From positions 1-36,691 of the forward strand of contig JAJPHH010000111.1 in NCBI GenBank assembly GCA_021325385.1: a DNA stretch of 36,691 bases. Reading direction: 5' to 3'. Made by a program: the position numbers and the translations under genes. The notes below the pieces were generated by a model, which saw nothing but the letters and a program-made list of their open reading frames with translations, was not told the DNA's origin and did not search any database. The stretch comes from Alphaproteobacteria bacterium. Its GTDB lineage: Bacteria > Pseudomonadota > Alphaproteobacteria > Rhizobiales > Beijerinckiaceae. Positions 1-7,764 of the stretch are shown here, piece after piece (positions within the stretch are counted from its first letter, which is position 1; each line of letters begins with the position of its first letter).

Positions 1-2210
1 AAGGTCTGCAACGTCTGAGCGAGGTCCTGCGGCGTCAGGCCGAGCGCGCGGGCGCGGGCCTGGTCGACTTCGAGCGTCACCGACGGCATTTTCTCGTTCC
101 AGTCGAGCTGCGGATCGACGACGCGCGGGTCTTCGCGCATCACGTCGCGGACGCGATAGCCGATCTCGCGCACCTTTTCCGGATCGGGGCCGATGACGCG
201 GAACTGAACCGGGAAGCCGACCGGCGGGCCGAAATTGAAACGATCGACGCGCACCCGCGCCGCGGACAGCGCGCCTTGCGCGACCGCCTTGTCGATCTTC
301 GCCTTGAGGCGTTCGCGCGCTTCGATGTCCTTCGAGACGATGACGATCTGCGCGAAAGCCTCGTTCGGCTGCACCGGCATGATGCCCAGCCAGAAGCGCG
401 GCGAGCCCTTGCCGACATAAGTCGTATAGGAGAGCGCGTCGGCATCGCCTTGCAACAGCTTTTCGCCTTCGCGCGCGACTTGCGAGGTCACGCCGATCGA
501 CGTCCCTTCCGGCATGCGAATCTCGAAGAACAGTTCCGGCCGCTCGGAAATCGGGAAGAATTGCTGCTGGACGTGGCTCATCGCGGCAAGCCCGACCGCG
601 AGCAGGCCGAGCACGCCGAGGATCACCAGGAACGGCCGCCTCACGCAGGCTTCGAGCGCGCGGCGGAAGGCGCGGTAGAAGCGGGTATCGTAGATCGCGT
701 CGGGGTCCCGATGCTTGCGGCCGGCATAGCTCGGCAGAAGTTTCACGCCGAGATAGGGCGTGAAGATCACGGCGACGAACCAGGACGCGATCAGCGCGAT
801 GCCGACGACCCAGAAAATGCCGCCGGCATATTCGCCGACCGCCGAATTGGCCAGGCCGATCGGCATGAAGCCGATCGCGGTGACCAGCGTGCCGGTCAGC
901 ATCGGCATGGCGGTCGAGGTCCAGGCGAACGAGCCGGCGCGTTCGCGCGGCCAGCCCTGCTCCATTTTCACCACCATCATTTCAGTGGCGATGATCGCGT
1001 CGTCGACGAGCAGGCCGAGCGCAATGATCAAGGCGCCGAGCGTGATGCGGTGAAGGTCGAGGCCGATCAGCGCCATGACGATGAAGACGATGGCGAGGAC
1101 GAGCGGCACGGAGGTGGCGACGACGATCCCGGAGCGCCAACCAAGCGAGAGGAAGCTGACGCCGAGCACGATGACCAGCGCTTCGACGAAGGAGCGCATG
1201 AATTCGAACACCGCCGCGGCGACCACTTTCGGCTGATCGGCGATGCGCGTGATGGTCACGCCTTGCGGCAACGTCCGTTCGAAATCGGCGAGGGCCGCAT
1301 CGAGATTCTTGCCGAGCGCGAGAATATTGGCGCCGCGTTGCATGACGACGCCGATCTCGAGCGCCGGCTGGCCCTGCGAGCGGATCACGTATGAAGGCGG
1401 ATCCTCGTAGCCATGCGTGACCTCGGCGATGTCGCCGAGGCGGAACGTGCGGCCGCCGGCGAAGACCGGCGTCTCCTTGACCGCCTCGACGCCGTGCAGC
1501 GCGCCGGTGACTCGCAAAGGAATGCGCTGACCATCGGTCTGGAATTCGCCGGCCGGCGTCACCGCGTTCTGCTTGGCGAGCGAATCGAACAGAGCCTGGG
1601 TCGGCACGCCGAGGGTCGCGAGCTTGGCGTGGCTGAACTCGACATAGATGCGCTCGCCCTGATCGCCATAGAGATCGACTTTTGTCACGTCGGGCACGCG
1701 CTGCAGGCGCAGCCGCAAAGCTTCCGCCGCCTCTTTGAGTTGCGCGTACGAGGCGCCGTCGGCGGTGATCGCGTAAAGCACCGAATCGACGTCGCCGAAT
1801 TCGTCGTTGACGTTCGGCCCGATCAGCCCGGCCGGCAGATCGCCTCTGATGTCGCCGAGCTTCTTGCGCAGATCGAGGAACAGCATCGGCACGAGATGGG
1901 CCGGCGTCGAATCCTTGAAGTCGACGCCGATCGAGGCGAAGCCGGGCTTGGTGTAGGTCGTCAGCTTGTCGAAATAGGCGAGCTCGCGCAGCTTCTTTTC
2001 GATGCGGTCGGTGACCTGATTCTGCATCTCCTCGGTCGTCGCGCCCGGCCAGATCGCGCTGACATTGACATTTTTGATGGTGAAGGAGGGGTCCTCGGCG
2101 CGGCCAAGCTGGAAATAGGCCAGGACGCCGCCGAGACCGAGCGCAAGGATCAGGAAGAGGGTCAGCGCGGGGCGACGGATCGCCCAGAGCGAGAGATTGA
2201 ACGAACCCAT
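1..2210 (-). CDS. RND-family multidrug efflux permease (HAE1/AcrB-like), C-terminus beyond the window
   Basis: Inner-membrane proton-driven pump that exports drugs or other hydrophobic compounds with a periplasmic adaptor and an outer-membrane channel. My reverse-strand translation starts MGSFNLSLWAIRRPALTLFL, followed by a first membrane helix and the LGRAEDPSF segment typical of RND pumps. A later stretch, GLLVDDAIIATEMM, carries the paired aspartates of TM4 that relay protons in this family. About 736 codons are present against the usual 1,020-1,050, so roughly the last quarter is missing because the window ends. The ATG at 2210-2208 lies one base beyond the stop of the adaptor gene, so the two are probably translationally coupled. 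The substrate cannot be told from sequence. Confidence 0.93.
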   Translation of the reverse strand, partial: MGSFNLSLWAIRRPALTLFLILALGLGGVLAYFQLGRAEDPSFTIKNVNVSAIWPGATTEEMQNQVTDRIEKKLRELAYFDKLTTYTKPGFASIGVDFKDSTPAHLVPMLFLDLRKKLGDIRGDLPAGLIGPNVNDEFGDVDSVLYAITADGASYAQLKEAAEALRLRLQRVPDVTKVDLYGDQGERIYVEFSHAKLATLGVPTQALFDSLAKQNAVTPAGEFQTDGQRIPLRVTGALHGVEAVKETPVFAGGRTFRLGDIAEVTHGYEDPPSYVIRSQGQPALEIGVVMQRGANILALGKNLDAALADFERTLPQGVTITRIADQPKVVAAAVFEFMRSFVEALVIVLGVSFLSLGWRSGIVVATSVPLVLAIVFIVMALIGLDLHRITLGALIIALGLLVDDAIIATEMMVVKMEQGWPRERAGSFAWTSTAMPMLTGTLVTAIGFMPIGLANSAVGEYAGGIFWVVGIALIASWFVAVIFTPYLGVKLLPSYAGRKHRDPDAIYDTRFYRAFRRALEACVRRPFLVILGVLGLLAVGLAAMSHVQQQFFPISERPELFFEIRMPEGTSIGVTSQVAREGEKLLQGDADALSYTTYVGKGSPRFWLGIMPVQPNEAFAQIVIVSKDIEARERLKAKIDKAVAQGALSAARVRVDRFNFGPPVGFPVQFRVIGPDPEKVREIGYRVRDVMREDPRVVDPQLDWNEKMPSVTLEVDQARARALGLTPQDLAQTLQT

Positions 2211-2211
2211 C

Positions 2212-3294
2212 TCAAAGCCCCGCAAGGTTACGGACGACGCGCACCTTCTGACCTGGATCGAGCTTATGGGCGCCCAGCGCCACGATCAGCGCGCCTTCGG
2301 GCGCGCCGCCGGCGATGAGGGCGGTTTCGTTGTCGTACGCGACGATCTTCACCCTGGTCGGCGAGATCGCGCCGGTCGCCTCGTCCACGACCCACACGAT
2401 CGGGCCTTCGCCTTGATCGAGAATCGCGCCGAGCGGCGCGCGAGCGACCTTTGCATCGCCGCCGCCGAGCATGACGGAGACGCTCATGCCGAGCGCCACC
2501 GAAGCAGGCGCATCGGGCAGGCTGTAGCGCGCCTCGTAGGTGCGCGTGGTCGGATCGGCGTTGGGCGAAAGTTCGCGCAAACGAGCGGCGAGAGACAGGC
2601 CCGGCAGCGCCCAGAACTCGGCGCGTGCCGGCGCGGACTTGGCCCGTTCGACCAGCGCTTCGGGAATGGCGACCGACGCTTCCTTTTCGCCGCTATGGGC
2701 GAGGCGAACGATCGGCGCGCCGGCGGCGACGACTTGGCCGGGCTCGCCCATAGCCGCGGTGACGATCCCGTCGGCGTCGGCGGTCAGGGTCGCATAGGAG
2801 AGCGCGTCGCGCGCCAGGGAAGCGGCGCGCTCGGCCTTGACCAGATTGGCGCGAGCCTGGTCGGCGGCGGCCTTGATCTTGTCGTAGTCGGCGGTCGCCG
2901 ACCAGCCTTGCCGGTGCAGGGTCTCGATGCGCGAAAAGTCCGCCTCCTGCTGCTCGCGCGCGCTCCTCGCCGCGGCGAGATCGGCCTCTGTCTGTTCGAA
3001 CTGCAGACGGAGATCGGAATCGTCGAGCTCGGCGAGCGCCTCGCCTTTCTTGACCTGCGCGCCGGCATCGACCAGACGGCGGGCGATCTTGCCGGCGACG
3101 CGGAAGCCGAGATCGCTCTCGATCCGCGCCTTGACCACGCCCGGCAGCACGCGATCGGCGACGCGCGGCGCGTAATGGATTTCTGCGACCAGGACCGGCC
3201 GCGGCGGCGCCTCGCGCCTGACCTCGCTCTGCGCATTGCAGCCGGCAAGGGCGAGAGCCGAAGCGAAGACGAGAGCAACCGAACGCAGGCGCAT
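2212..3294 (-). CDS. RND efflux periplasmic adaptor lipoprotein (membrane fusion protein)
   Basis: 360-residue adaptor that links the RND pump to an outer-membrane channel. The N-terminus is a lipoprotein signal with the lipobox LAGC (Cys19), so the mature protein should be lipid-anchored in the inner membrane. A biotinyl-lipoyl-like half (GFRVAGKIARRLVDAGAQVKKGE), the coiled-coil hairpin (about residues 85-165, rich in Ala, Arg and Glu) and the second lipoyl half (ADADGIVTAAMGEPGQVV) follow in the expected order, then beta-barrel and membrane-proximal domains. It sits 15 bp downstream of the tetR gene and 1 bp upstream of the pump. No outer-membrane factor gene is visible in the window, so the pump may use a TolC-type channel encoded elsewhere. 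Confidence 0.92.
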   Translation of the reverse strand: MRLRSVALVFASALALAGCNAQSEVRREAPPRPVLVAEIHYAPRVADRVLPGVVKARIESDLGFRVAGKIARRLVDAGAQVKKGEALAELDDSDLRLQFEQTEADLAAARSAREQQEADFSRIETLHRQGWSATADYDKIKAAADQARANLVKAERAASLARDALSYATLTADADGIVTAAMGEPGQVVAAGAPIVRLAHSGEKEASVAIPEALVERAKSAPARAEFWALPGLSLAARLRELSPNADPTTRTYEARYSLPDAPASVALGMSVSVMLGGGDAKVARAPLGAILDQGEGPIVWVVDEATGAISPTRVKIVAYDNETALIAGGAPEGALIVALGAHKLDPGQKVRVVRNLAGL

Positions 3295-3309
3295 GACGCG
3301 AACGCTCCC

Positions 3310-3963
3310 TCAAGGCGCGAGTTGGCAGGGGCGGAATTGAGGCAGAGGTTGATTGCTGGCGAGCGCGCGGAGCGCAAAAGCGACGACGCCTTGCGCCTGG
3401 AGATCGATCTCTTCGACCGACAGGCCTTGGCTGGCGCATTTGGCGATCATCATAGGATGGAGAAAGGCCGAGCAGGCGGCGAACGTGAGATCGGCGAGCT
3501 GGGCCGGCTCGCCTGGGCCGAATTCGCCGGCCGCCTGGCCTTCGGCGATCAGCTTCGCGACCAAGCCTTTGCACCTCTCGAAAAAGGCGTGAATGGCGCC
3601 CCAATTCTCGTCCATCGCGACGACGACCATTTCGTGGACGCGTTCGTGGTTGGTCAGATGATCGCGATGATGCCGGTGCAGCGTCAGCAGCAGATTGAAG
3701 ACGCGTTCGCTCGCCGGCCCGGGGGCGTTAGCCGCGGCCGTCGCCGTCTCGAGGAGAGCGCCGAGAATCTTGCCGCATAGCGCCTCGACGATGGCGTTCT
3801 TCGAAGGGAAGAAGCGGTAGACGTTGGCGCTGGACATGCTCAGCGCCTGGGCGATGTCGCCGACCGTAGTTTTGTAATAGCCGATCCGCCGAAACAGCTC
3901 CTCGGCCGCGACGAGAATGCGCTCGCGGGTCTCTTCGGGGCTGGAGCGGACGGGAACGTTCAT
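3310..3963 (-). CDS. TetR-family repressor, probable regulator of the RND operon
   Basis: 217 residues. The N-terminal helix-turn-helix domain is clear: a first helix around TRERILVAAEELFRRIGYYK, then TTVGDIAQALSMSSANVYRFFPSK, which is the classic TetR recognition region. The remaining ~150 residues form a helical ligand-binding domain, with conserved TetR family C-terminal features such as LANF-like helices absent or weak, so the ligand is unknown. It is the first gene of the tetR-adaptor-pump operon. A strong promoter lies directly upstream at 3991-4019 with an inverted repeat, TGACGA...TCGTCA, overlapping it. By analogy with AcrR- and TtgR-type systems it probably represses its own operon; this is inference. 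Confidence 0.9.
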   Translation of the reverse strand: MNVPVRSSPEETRERILVAAEELFRRIGYYKTTVGDIAQALSMSSANVYRFFPSKNAIVEALCGKILGALLETATAAANAPGPASERVFNLLLTLHRHHRDHLTNHERVHEMVVVAMDENWGAIHAFFERCKGLVAKLIAEGQAAGEFGPGEPAQLADLTFAACSAFLHPMMIAKCASQGLSVEEIDLQAQGVVAFALRALASNQPLPQFRPCQLAP

Positions 3964-3977
3964 CGCGGCCTGATGAT

Positions 3978-4019
3978 TGACGATTTTCGATTTTTATCAG
4001 CGATCATTCGTCAGGTCAA
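3978..4019 (-). promoter_or_regulatory. Sigma-70-type promoter and candidate operator of the tetR-RND operon
   Basis: Read on the minus strand there is TTGACC (4019-4014), a 17-bp spacer, then TAAAAA (3996-3991). This is a near-consensus -35 and an acceptable -10 about 30 bp before the tetR ATG. Inverted hexamers TGACGA (3978-3983) and TCGTCA (4008-4013) flank the -10 region. They could be the repressor's binding site, but half-site spacing is long for a TetR dimer. Confidence 0.6.
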
Positions 4020-4100
4020 GAGAGCCGATGAAGCCCGGGGTGCCGATGTGCTTTCTCGGACGCTCGTGGTCACGCGAATATATCGAAGAGATTCCGAACG

Positions 4101-4280
4101 GTGGCCGCCAAGAAGCACCAAATCACCGACGCTGAGCGCGCCAAGCGCATCCGCGAGGCCGCGAAAGAGCATGAGACGAGCAATGATCCTGCCGACTTTG
4201 AATGGGCGTTCAGCCGTATCGTAAAGGACGGGAAGGCCGCCGGACGCCTACCGAAAGAAAGGCGACGGTCAGAGGCATAA
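4101..4280 (+). CDS. Small hypothetical protein, 59 residues, GTG start
   Basis: GTG at 4101 opens a 59-codon frame ending TAA at 4278-4280. The product starts VAAKKHQITDAERAKRIREA and contains NDPADFEWAFSRIVK, with charged helices and no membrane segment or signal. The composition and the ADFE-x-AF-x-x-IV pattern resemble short hypothetical proteins common in Rhizobiales, though I cannot name the family. A weak GAAGAG lies about 10 bp upstream of the start. The 3' end overlaps the end of the opposing gene (4269-4478) by 12 bp, so the two are convergent. Function unknown; I judge it real from its amino-acid pattern rather than from its length. Confidence 0.55.
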   Translation: MAAKKHQITDAERAKRIREAAKEHETSNDPADFEWAFSRIVKDGKAAGRLPKERRRSEA

Positions 4281-4478
4281 GCGACGCGGTCTTTCCTCGA
4301 AATTCGCAAGGAAGTCGAAATCGTCAGCAACCCGACGCATTGCGATCGCCCTCATCTCGTCGCCCATGTGGTCGGCCTTCTCTCTAAGTTCCTTGGCGTG
4401 GTCTCGCCATTCTGCAGCTCTGCACAAAGCGGCCCGCTGGCGGGCCAACTCGCGGTGGATCTGAGTTTCATGAAGCAT
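4269..4478 (-). CDS. Small hypothetical helical protein, 69 residues
   Basis: The frame is open from 4538, but I place the start at the ATG at 4478 because GGGGAGG sits 6-7 bp upstream of it on the minus strand, a strong ribosome binding site. The product begins MLHETQIHRELARQRAALCR and continues with WRDHAKELREKADHM and AIAMRRVADDF. It is a soluble, charged, mostly helical protein. This layout (a helix ending in RAIAMRxADDFxxLA) is seen in short alphaproteobacterial proteins of unknown function, from general recollection only. It faces the 59-residue gene tail to tail and lies downstream of the LysM gene on the same strand, separated by 142 bp. Function unknown. Confidence 0.6.
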   Translation of the reverse strand: MLHETQIHRELARQRAALCRAAEWRDHAKELREKADHMGDEMRAIAMRRVADDFDFLANFEERPRRLCL

Positions 4479-4620
4479 GCCAGCCTCCCCACAAAGCTGG
4501 AATGAGCTTGACTGTAGATCGTTGGCGCTACGGTGCAAGAATTAGTGTGTGGGGACGCGAAACATAATATCGCCTCGCCGAAACCGAGAGCAAGCCGATC
4601 GTGGCCCGCTTTGATCGCGC

Positions 4621-6606
4621 CTATTGCGGGTTGCGCGGCACGACAAAAATCTGATTGGGATAGATCAAGTTCGGATTGCGAATTTGCGAGGCGTTGGCCT
4701 CGTAAATAACTTTGTACTCTGGTCCGTACCCGTAGAAATGCTTGCTCAAATTCCACAGATTGTCGCCGCGCACGACCTTCGTCGTGCGGATTTCGGCGAC
4801 GACGGGATTTGCGCCGTCCGAATTCGCCGGCGCCGAAGCGACGACCGCCGGCGATTGTGCGGCGGGAGCTGAGGGGCCGGGGCCGGCCGACGCAAGGTTC
4901 GAAACCCCCGAGGCGCGATTTTGCGCCGGCGGGGCGGCCCCGCCCGACACAGCCGGCGATTGTGCGGCGGGAGCTGAGGGGCCGGGACCGGCCGGCGCGC
5001 CGTTCGAAACCCCCGATGGGCGATTTTGCGCCGGCGGGGCGGCCCCGCCTGACACAGCCGGCGAAGGTGCGGTGGGGACTGAGGGGCGGGGACGGGCCGG
5101 CGCAGCGTTCGAAACCCCCGATGCGGGATTTTGCGCCAGCGCGGCGCCGCCGCCCGACACCGCCGCCGATTCTTTCGTTTTCGGCGGCGCTGGCGACGGC
5201 GATTCGGCCGTCGGCGGCGCCTGCGCCGGCGTCGCGGCGGCTACAGCGGAGGACGTCGCCTTGCCCAGCGGCGCTTCGGGCAGGGTCTCGGCGCTGGCGG
5301 CGGGTTGGTCGGGCGCCTTCATCGGCGCCGGCTTCTCCGGCGCTTGCGGCGCGGCGGCGACCTCCGCCGCGGCGGGCCGCCGCTCCGGATAATCGAACGG
5401 CACTTCGGCCCGCGCCGCCACGGCCCCGCTGGCGCGGTCGATCTCGTCGGCGCGGATCGCATAAGCCCCCGGCGTCATGCCGCGCTCGACGATCAGCGAC
5501 CAGCGACCGTCCTGGCCTGCTGTCGCCTCGGCGAGGAAAGCGTTGTTGAGGTAGAGCCTGACCAAAGCGTTCGGCGCGGCCGCGCCTTTGGCTTCGAAAC
5601 GGCCGGTTCCGCTCGCCTCGACCGAGAGGATCGAAACTTGCGGCGTCGCGCTGCTCGTCGCCGCCGCGCCCAAGCCGGCGACTTTGGTCCCTTGCGAAGC
5701 CGCCGGCGTTTTGGCCGCCTCCATCGGTCGGTTCGGCTTCGCCGGCGCAGCCTCGGGCGCGCGAGCCGCTTCGGCCGCGCGTTGCGCCGGCGCCGCGGGC
5801 TGAGGATTGGCCGGCGAGGCTTCCGTCGGCGCGCTTGGCGGCGCCGCGTCGGCGGCGGTCGTCGGGACGTCGATCCCGATCGCGTCCGACAGGACTTCCG
5901 GCGATCCGCCGGTTCGCGCGGCGAGTTGCAGGCGGTGGCCGCCGGCGGAAAAAGGCGGCGGCAGGATGGCGAATTGGCCGGCTTCGTCCGCGTCGACTTG
6001 CGCGACGACGCGGCCGTCGGATCGCAATTGCACCGCGGCGCGCGGCGAAGCCCGGCCGGCGATCACCGCATCCCCGGTCGGCTCGACCCGGACGACGTCG
6101 AAAGCGGGCCGTTGTTCGGCTTTGGCTTGGGTGGATGGGGCGGGCGCGGCCGCGGCGGGCGGCGAGGCCGGCGGCGCCGGGGCGGGCTGCGGCTTCGGCG
6201 CCGCCGCGGACTGCGCCGGCTGATCCGAGGCGACGGCGGCCGGGGCTGCGGCCGGCGGTCTGGGCGCCGCTGGCGCGGGCGGCGCCGGCGCCGGCTCGTT
6301 CAACGCGACGGCCGGCGGGGCCGCAGCCTGGGGCGGATTGGGCGCTGGCGCAGGCGTTTGCGCCTGCGGCGTCGGCTGCGCTGTTGGCGACGGCGTCGCG
6401 GCCGCCGCCTGCGCGGGCGGCGCGGGCGCGGCTGTCGGTCCCGCCGGGGCGGGCGTGGGGGGCGCGCTCGGCGGTTCTTGCGCGACGAGCGGGGCCGGGA
6501 CGGCGCCCGGCCAGAGATGGTAGTATTGGAGGATGAACGGCGTCGCCGCGGCGAAAGCTGCGACGCCGAGCCCGGCCGCCCAATAGGTCGCTGTCTTCGA
6601 CAACAT
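4621..6606 (-). CDS. Membrane-anchored, Ala/Pro-rich LysM protein
   Basis: 661 residues from the ATG at 6606, chosen because GAGGATTCCGAGCG precedes it and an N-terminal membrane helix (TATYWAAGLGVAAFAAATP) then falls at residues 5-25. An ATG at 6702 would add 32 residues but overlaps the likely promoter region. After the anchor come long low-complexity Ala/Pro tracts, two Ig-like modules (one around VVRVEPTGDAVIAGRASP, one around VSILSVEASGTGRFEAKG), three tandem 35-residue Ala/Pro/Gly repeats, and a C-terminal LysM domain (VVRGDNLWNLSKHFYGYG, then IRNPNLIYPNQIFVVPR) that should bind peptidoglycan. This architecture fits a cell-envelope linker protein. The very high GC produces long false frames on both strands here. 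Confidence 0.85.
   Translation of the reverse strand: MLSKTATYWAAGLGVAAFAAATPFILQYYHLWPGAVPAPLVAQEPPSAPPTPAPAGPTAAPAPPAQAAAATPSPTAQPTPQAQTPAPAPNPPQAAAPPAVALNEPAPAPPAPAAPRPPAAAPAAVASDQPAQSAAAPKPQPAPAPPASPPAAAAPAPSTQAKAEQRPAFDVVRVEPTGDAVIAGRASPRAAVQLRSDGRVVAQVDADEAGQFAILPPPFSAGGHRLQLAARTGGSPEVLSDAIGIDVPTTAADAAPPSAPTEASPANPQPAAPAQRAAEAARAPEAAPAKPNRPMEAAKTPAASQGTKVAGLGAAATSSATPQVSILSVEASGTGRFEAKGAAAPNALVRLYLNNAFLAEATAGQDGRWSLIVERGMTPGAYAIRADEIDRASGAVAARAEVPFDYPERRPAAAEVAAAPQAPEKPAPMKAPDQPAASAETLPEAPLGKATSSAVAAATPAQAPPTAESPSPAPPKTKESAAVSGGGAALAQNPASGVSNAAPARPRPSVPTAPSPAVSGGAAPPAQNRPSGVSNGAPAGPGPSAPAAQSPAVSGGAAPPAQNRASGVSNLASAGPGPSAPAAQSPAVVASAPANSDGANPVVAEIRTTKVVRGDNLWNLSKHFYGYGPEYKVIYEANASQIRNPNLIYPNQIFVVPRNPQ
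4848..5162 (-). repeat. Three tandem 105-bp in-frame repeats in the LysM gene
   Basis: Copies start at 4848, 4953 and 5058 on the plus strand, each exactly 105 bp. Each encodes a 35-residue unit beginning VSGG and ending QSPA or PSPA, with the core SGVSN. The two copies nearest the LysM domain are nearly identical; the third has diverged. The repeat lengthens the flexible linker before LysM and is a likely site of copy-number change. Confidence 0.9.
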
Positions 6607-6644
6607 CGCTCGGAATCCTCGGCCGGCCTTCGACGGCGTTCTTA

Positions 6645-6658
6645 TAACATTTATGTTA
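6645..6658 (-). promoter_or_regulatory. AT-rich palindrome upstream of the LysM gene
   Basis: TAACATTTATGTTA is a perfect 14-bp palindrome, 39 bp before the ATG at 6606. It stands out in very GC-rich sequence. On the minus strand TTGCCC, 17 bp and AACATA resemble a weak -35/-10 pair that overlaps it, so it may be an operator or part of the promoter. Confidence 0.35.
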
Positions 6659-6719
6659 CTCCGGCCATTTGCTTGGGCAAGCCGCAGTTTCGCCATTTCC
6701 ACGGCGGCGGTTCATCGAG

Positions 6720-6748
6720 TTGACAGGCCGCCGTCGCCGCCCTAAAGC
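6720..6748 (+). promoter_or_regulatory. Promoter for rplU-rpmA
   Basis: TTGACA (6720-6725) is a perfect -35 hexamer, followed by a 17-bp GC-rich spacer and TAAAGC (6743-6748) as a weak -10. Transcription would begin near 6755, giving a leader of about 135 nt before the rplU ATG. No plus-strand gene lies upstream, so this should be the operon's own promoter. Confidence 0.55.
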
Positions 6749-6758
6749 AGCGATCGAC

Positions 6759-6784
6759 AGCGCGGCGTTTTGGCCGCGCTTTTT
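6759..6784 (+). terminator. Intrinsic-terminator-like hairpin in the rplU leader (possible attenuator)
   Basis: AGCGCGGC (6759-6766) pairs perfectly with GCCGCGCT (6773-6780) around the loop GTTTTG, followed by TTTT. It begins within a few bases of the predicted rplU start site. No plus-strand gene upstream needs terminating. The sequence GGCCGCGC of the 3' arm recurs at 6843-6850, so the 5' arm has an alternative partner. Confidence 0.5.
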
Positions 6785-6889
6785 CGCTTGCGCCGCTCGC
6801 GGCGGGCGAACCATACAGCAGGTCGTCAGCTGCAAAGAAGCCGGCCGCGCCGTCGAGGCGTATGAGCCGGGTGGAACACGGAGAAAACG

Positions 6890-7219
6890 ATGTTCGCAGT
6901 GATCAAGACCGGCGGCAAGCAATACAAGGTCGCCGCCGAGGATGAGATTACCGTGATGACGCTCGCCGGCGAGCCCGGCGACAAGGTGACGTTCGGCGAG
7001 GTCCTCGCGCTGTTCGACGGGGATGAGAGCCGGATCGGCGCGCCGCATGTCGAGGGCGCCAGCGTCGAAGGGACGATCGTCGCCCATCGCCGCGGCCCCA
7101 AAGTCTACGCCTTCAAAAAGCGCCGCCGGAAGAATTCGCGGCGCAAGCGCGGCCACAAGCAGGATTTGACGGTGGTGAAGATCGCCGGAATTCAGGCCGG
7201 CGCCGCCAAGGCGAGTTGA
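6890..7219 (+). CDS. rplU: 50S ribosomal protein L21
   Basis: 109 residues, starting MFAVIKTGGKQYKVAAEDEI, the universal L21 N-terminus, with the basic segment VYAFKKRRRKNSRRKRGHKQ near the end that contacts 23S rRNA. The length is slightly above the E. coli protein (103). A GGAGAA ribosome binding site sits just upstream of the ATG. It is followed after 91 bp by rpmA, the usual pair. The ~135-nt leader carries a terminator-like hairpin with an alternative pairing partner, so control of L21/L27 synthesis at the leader is plausible but unproven. Confidence 0.98.
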   Translation: MFAVIKTGGKQYKVAAEDEITVMTLAGEPGDKVTFGEVLALFDGDESRIGAPHVEGASVEGTIVAHRRGPKVYAFKKRRRKNSRRKRGHKQDLTVVKIAGIQAGAAKAS

Positions 7220-7310
7220 AACGGTTCCTTTGATCGCGTTTTTGCATTATAGAAGCGCAGCCTTGCGCCGCTTGGGTTAGGCTCGAGCGAAGCAATCGGA
7301 GTTTGAAGTC

Positions 7311-7577
7311 ATGGCCCACAAGAAAGCGGGCGGTTCGTCGCGCAACGGGCGCGATTCGAAAGGACGCCGTCTCGGCGTCAAGAAATTCGGCGGCGAGCAG
7401 GTGCTCGGCGGCATGATTCTCGTACGACAACGCGGCACGAAATGGCATGCCGGCCGCAATGTCGGGGTCGGCGTCGACCATACTTTGTTCGCCCTTACGG
7501 CCGGCAAAGTCGAGTTTCAGACCAAGGCCAATGGCCGCTGTTACGTAGCAGTGAAGGAACTCCAAGCGGCGGAATAG
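7311..7577 (+). CDS. rpmA: 50S ribosomal protein L27
   Basis: 88 residues beginning [20 protein letters not shown], the strongly conserved N-terminal tail of L27 that reaches the peptidyl-transferase centre. The core [20 protein letters not shown] and [17 protein letters not shown] follow as expected. There is no Firmicutes-type cleavable N-terminal extension. It is co-directional with rplU. A 10-bp perfect hairpin at 7701-7724 may end this operon. Confidence 0.98.
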   Translation: MAHKKAGGSSRNGRDSKGRRLGVKKFGGEQVLGGMILVRQRGTKWHAGRNVGVGVDHTLFALTAGKVEFQTKANGRCYVAVKELQAAE

Positions 7578-7700
7578 CGGGGCGCCGACGAGACCCCGCA
7601 AGGCGCAAAGCCCCCGCGGACGGTCTTGGCGGCAAGCTCAAGATCAAAGAAGGCGAAGAGGAAGCCTTCGACAGTCCGAAGGTCCCCGACGGGACCTTGA

Positions 7701-7724
7701 AAGGGGAGGCCCGCGCCTCCCCTT
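7701..7724 (+). terminator. Terminator-like hairpin downstream of rpmA
   Basis: AAGGGGAGGC (7701-7710) and GCCTCCCCTT (7715-7724) form a perfect 10-bp stem around CCGC. There is no proper T-run after it, only the TT of the stem and CGTC, so termination may be weak. It lies 124 bp after rpmA and 40 bp before the GNAT gene. Confidence 0.45.
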
Positions 7725-7764
7725 CGTCATCAAGGGGCGGGAAAGCCCCAGGACTGGAGTCGCA

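Noticed and set aside
2197-3780. 527-codon plus-strand frame opposite the adaptor and tetR genes
   Set aside because: Both opposing genes have clear family motifs; this one has none.
4352-6583. 743-codon minus-strand frame overlapping the LysM gene
   Set aside because: Out-of-frame shadow of the same gene, Arg/Gly-rich, while the other frame has an anchor, Ig-like modules and LysM.
5131-6723. 530-codon plus-strand frame, very Arg-rich, opposite the LysM gene
   Set aside because: It is the antisense of a GC-rich Ala/Pro tract; composition is dominated by Arg and Gly and shows no domain.
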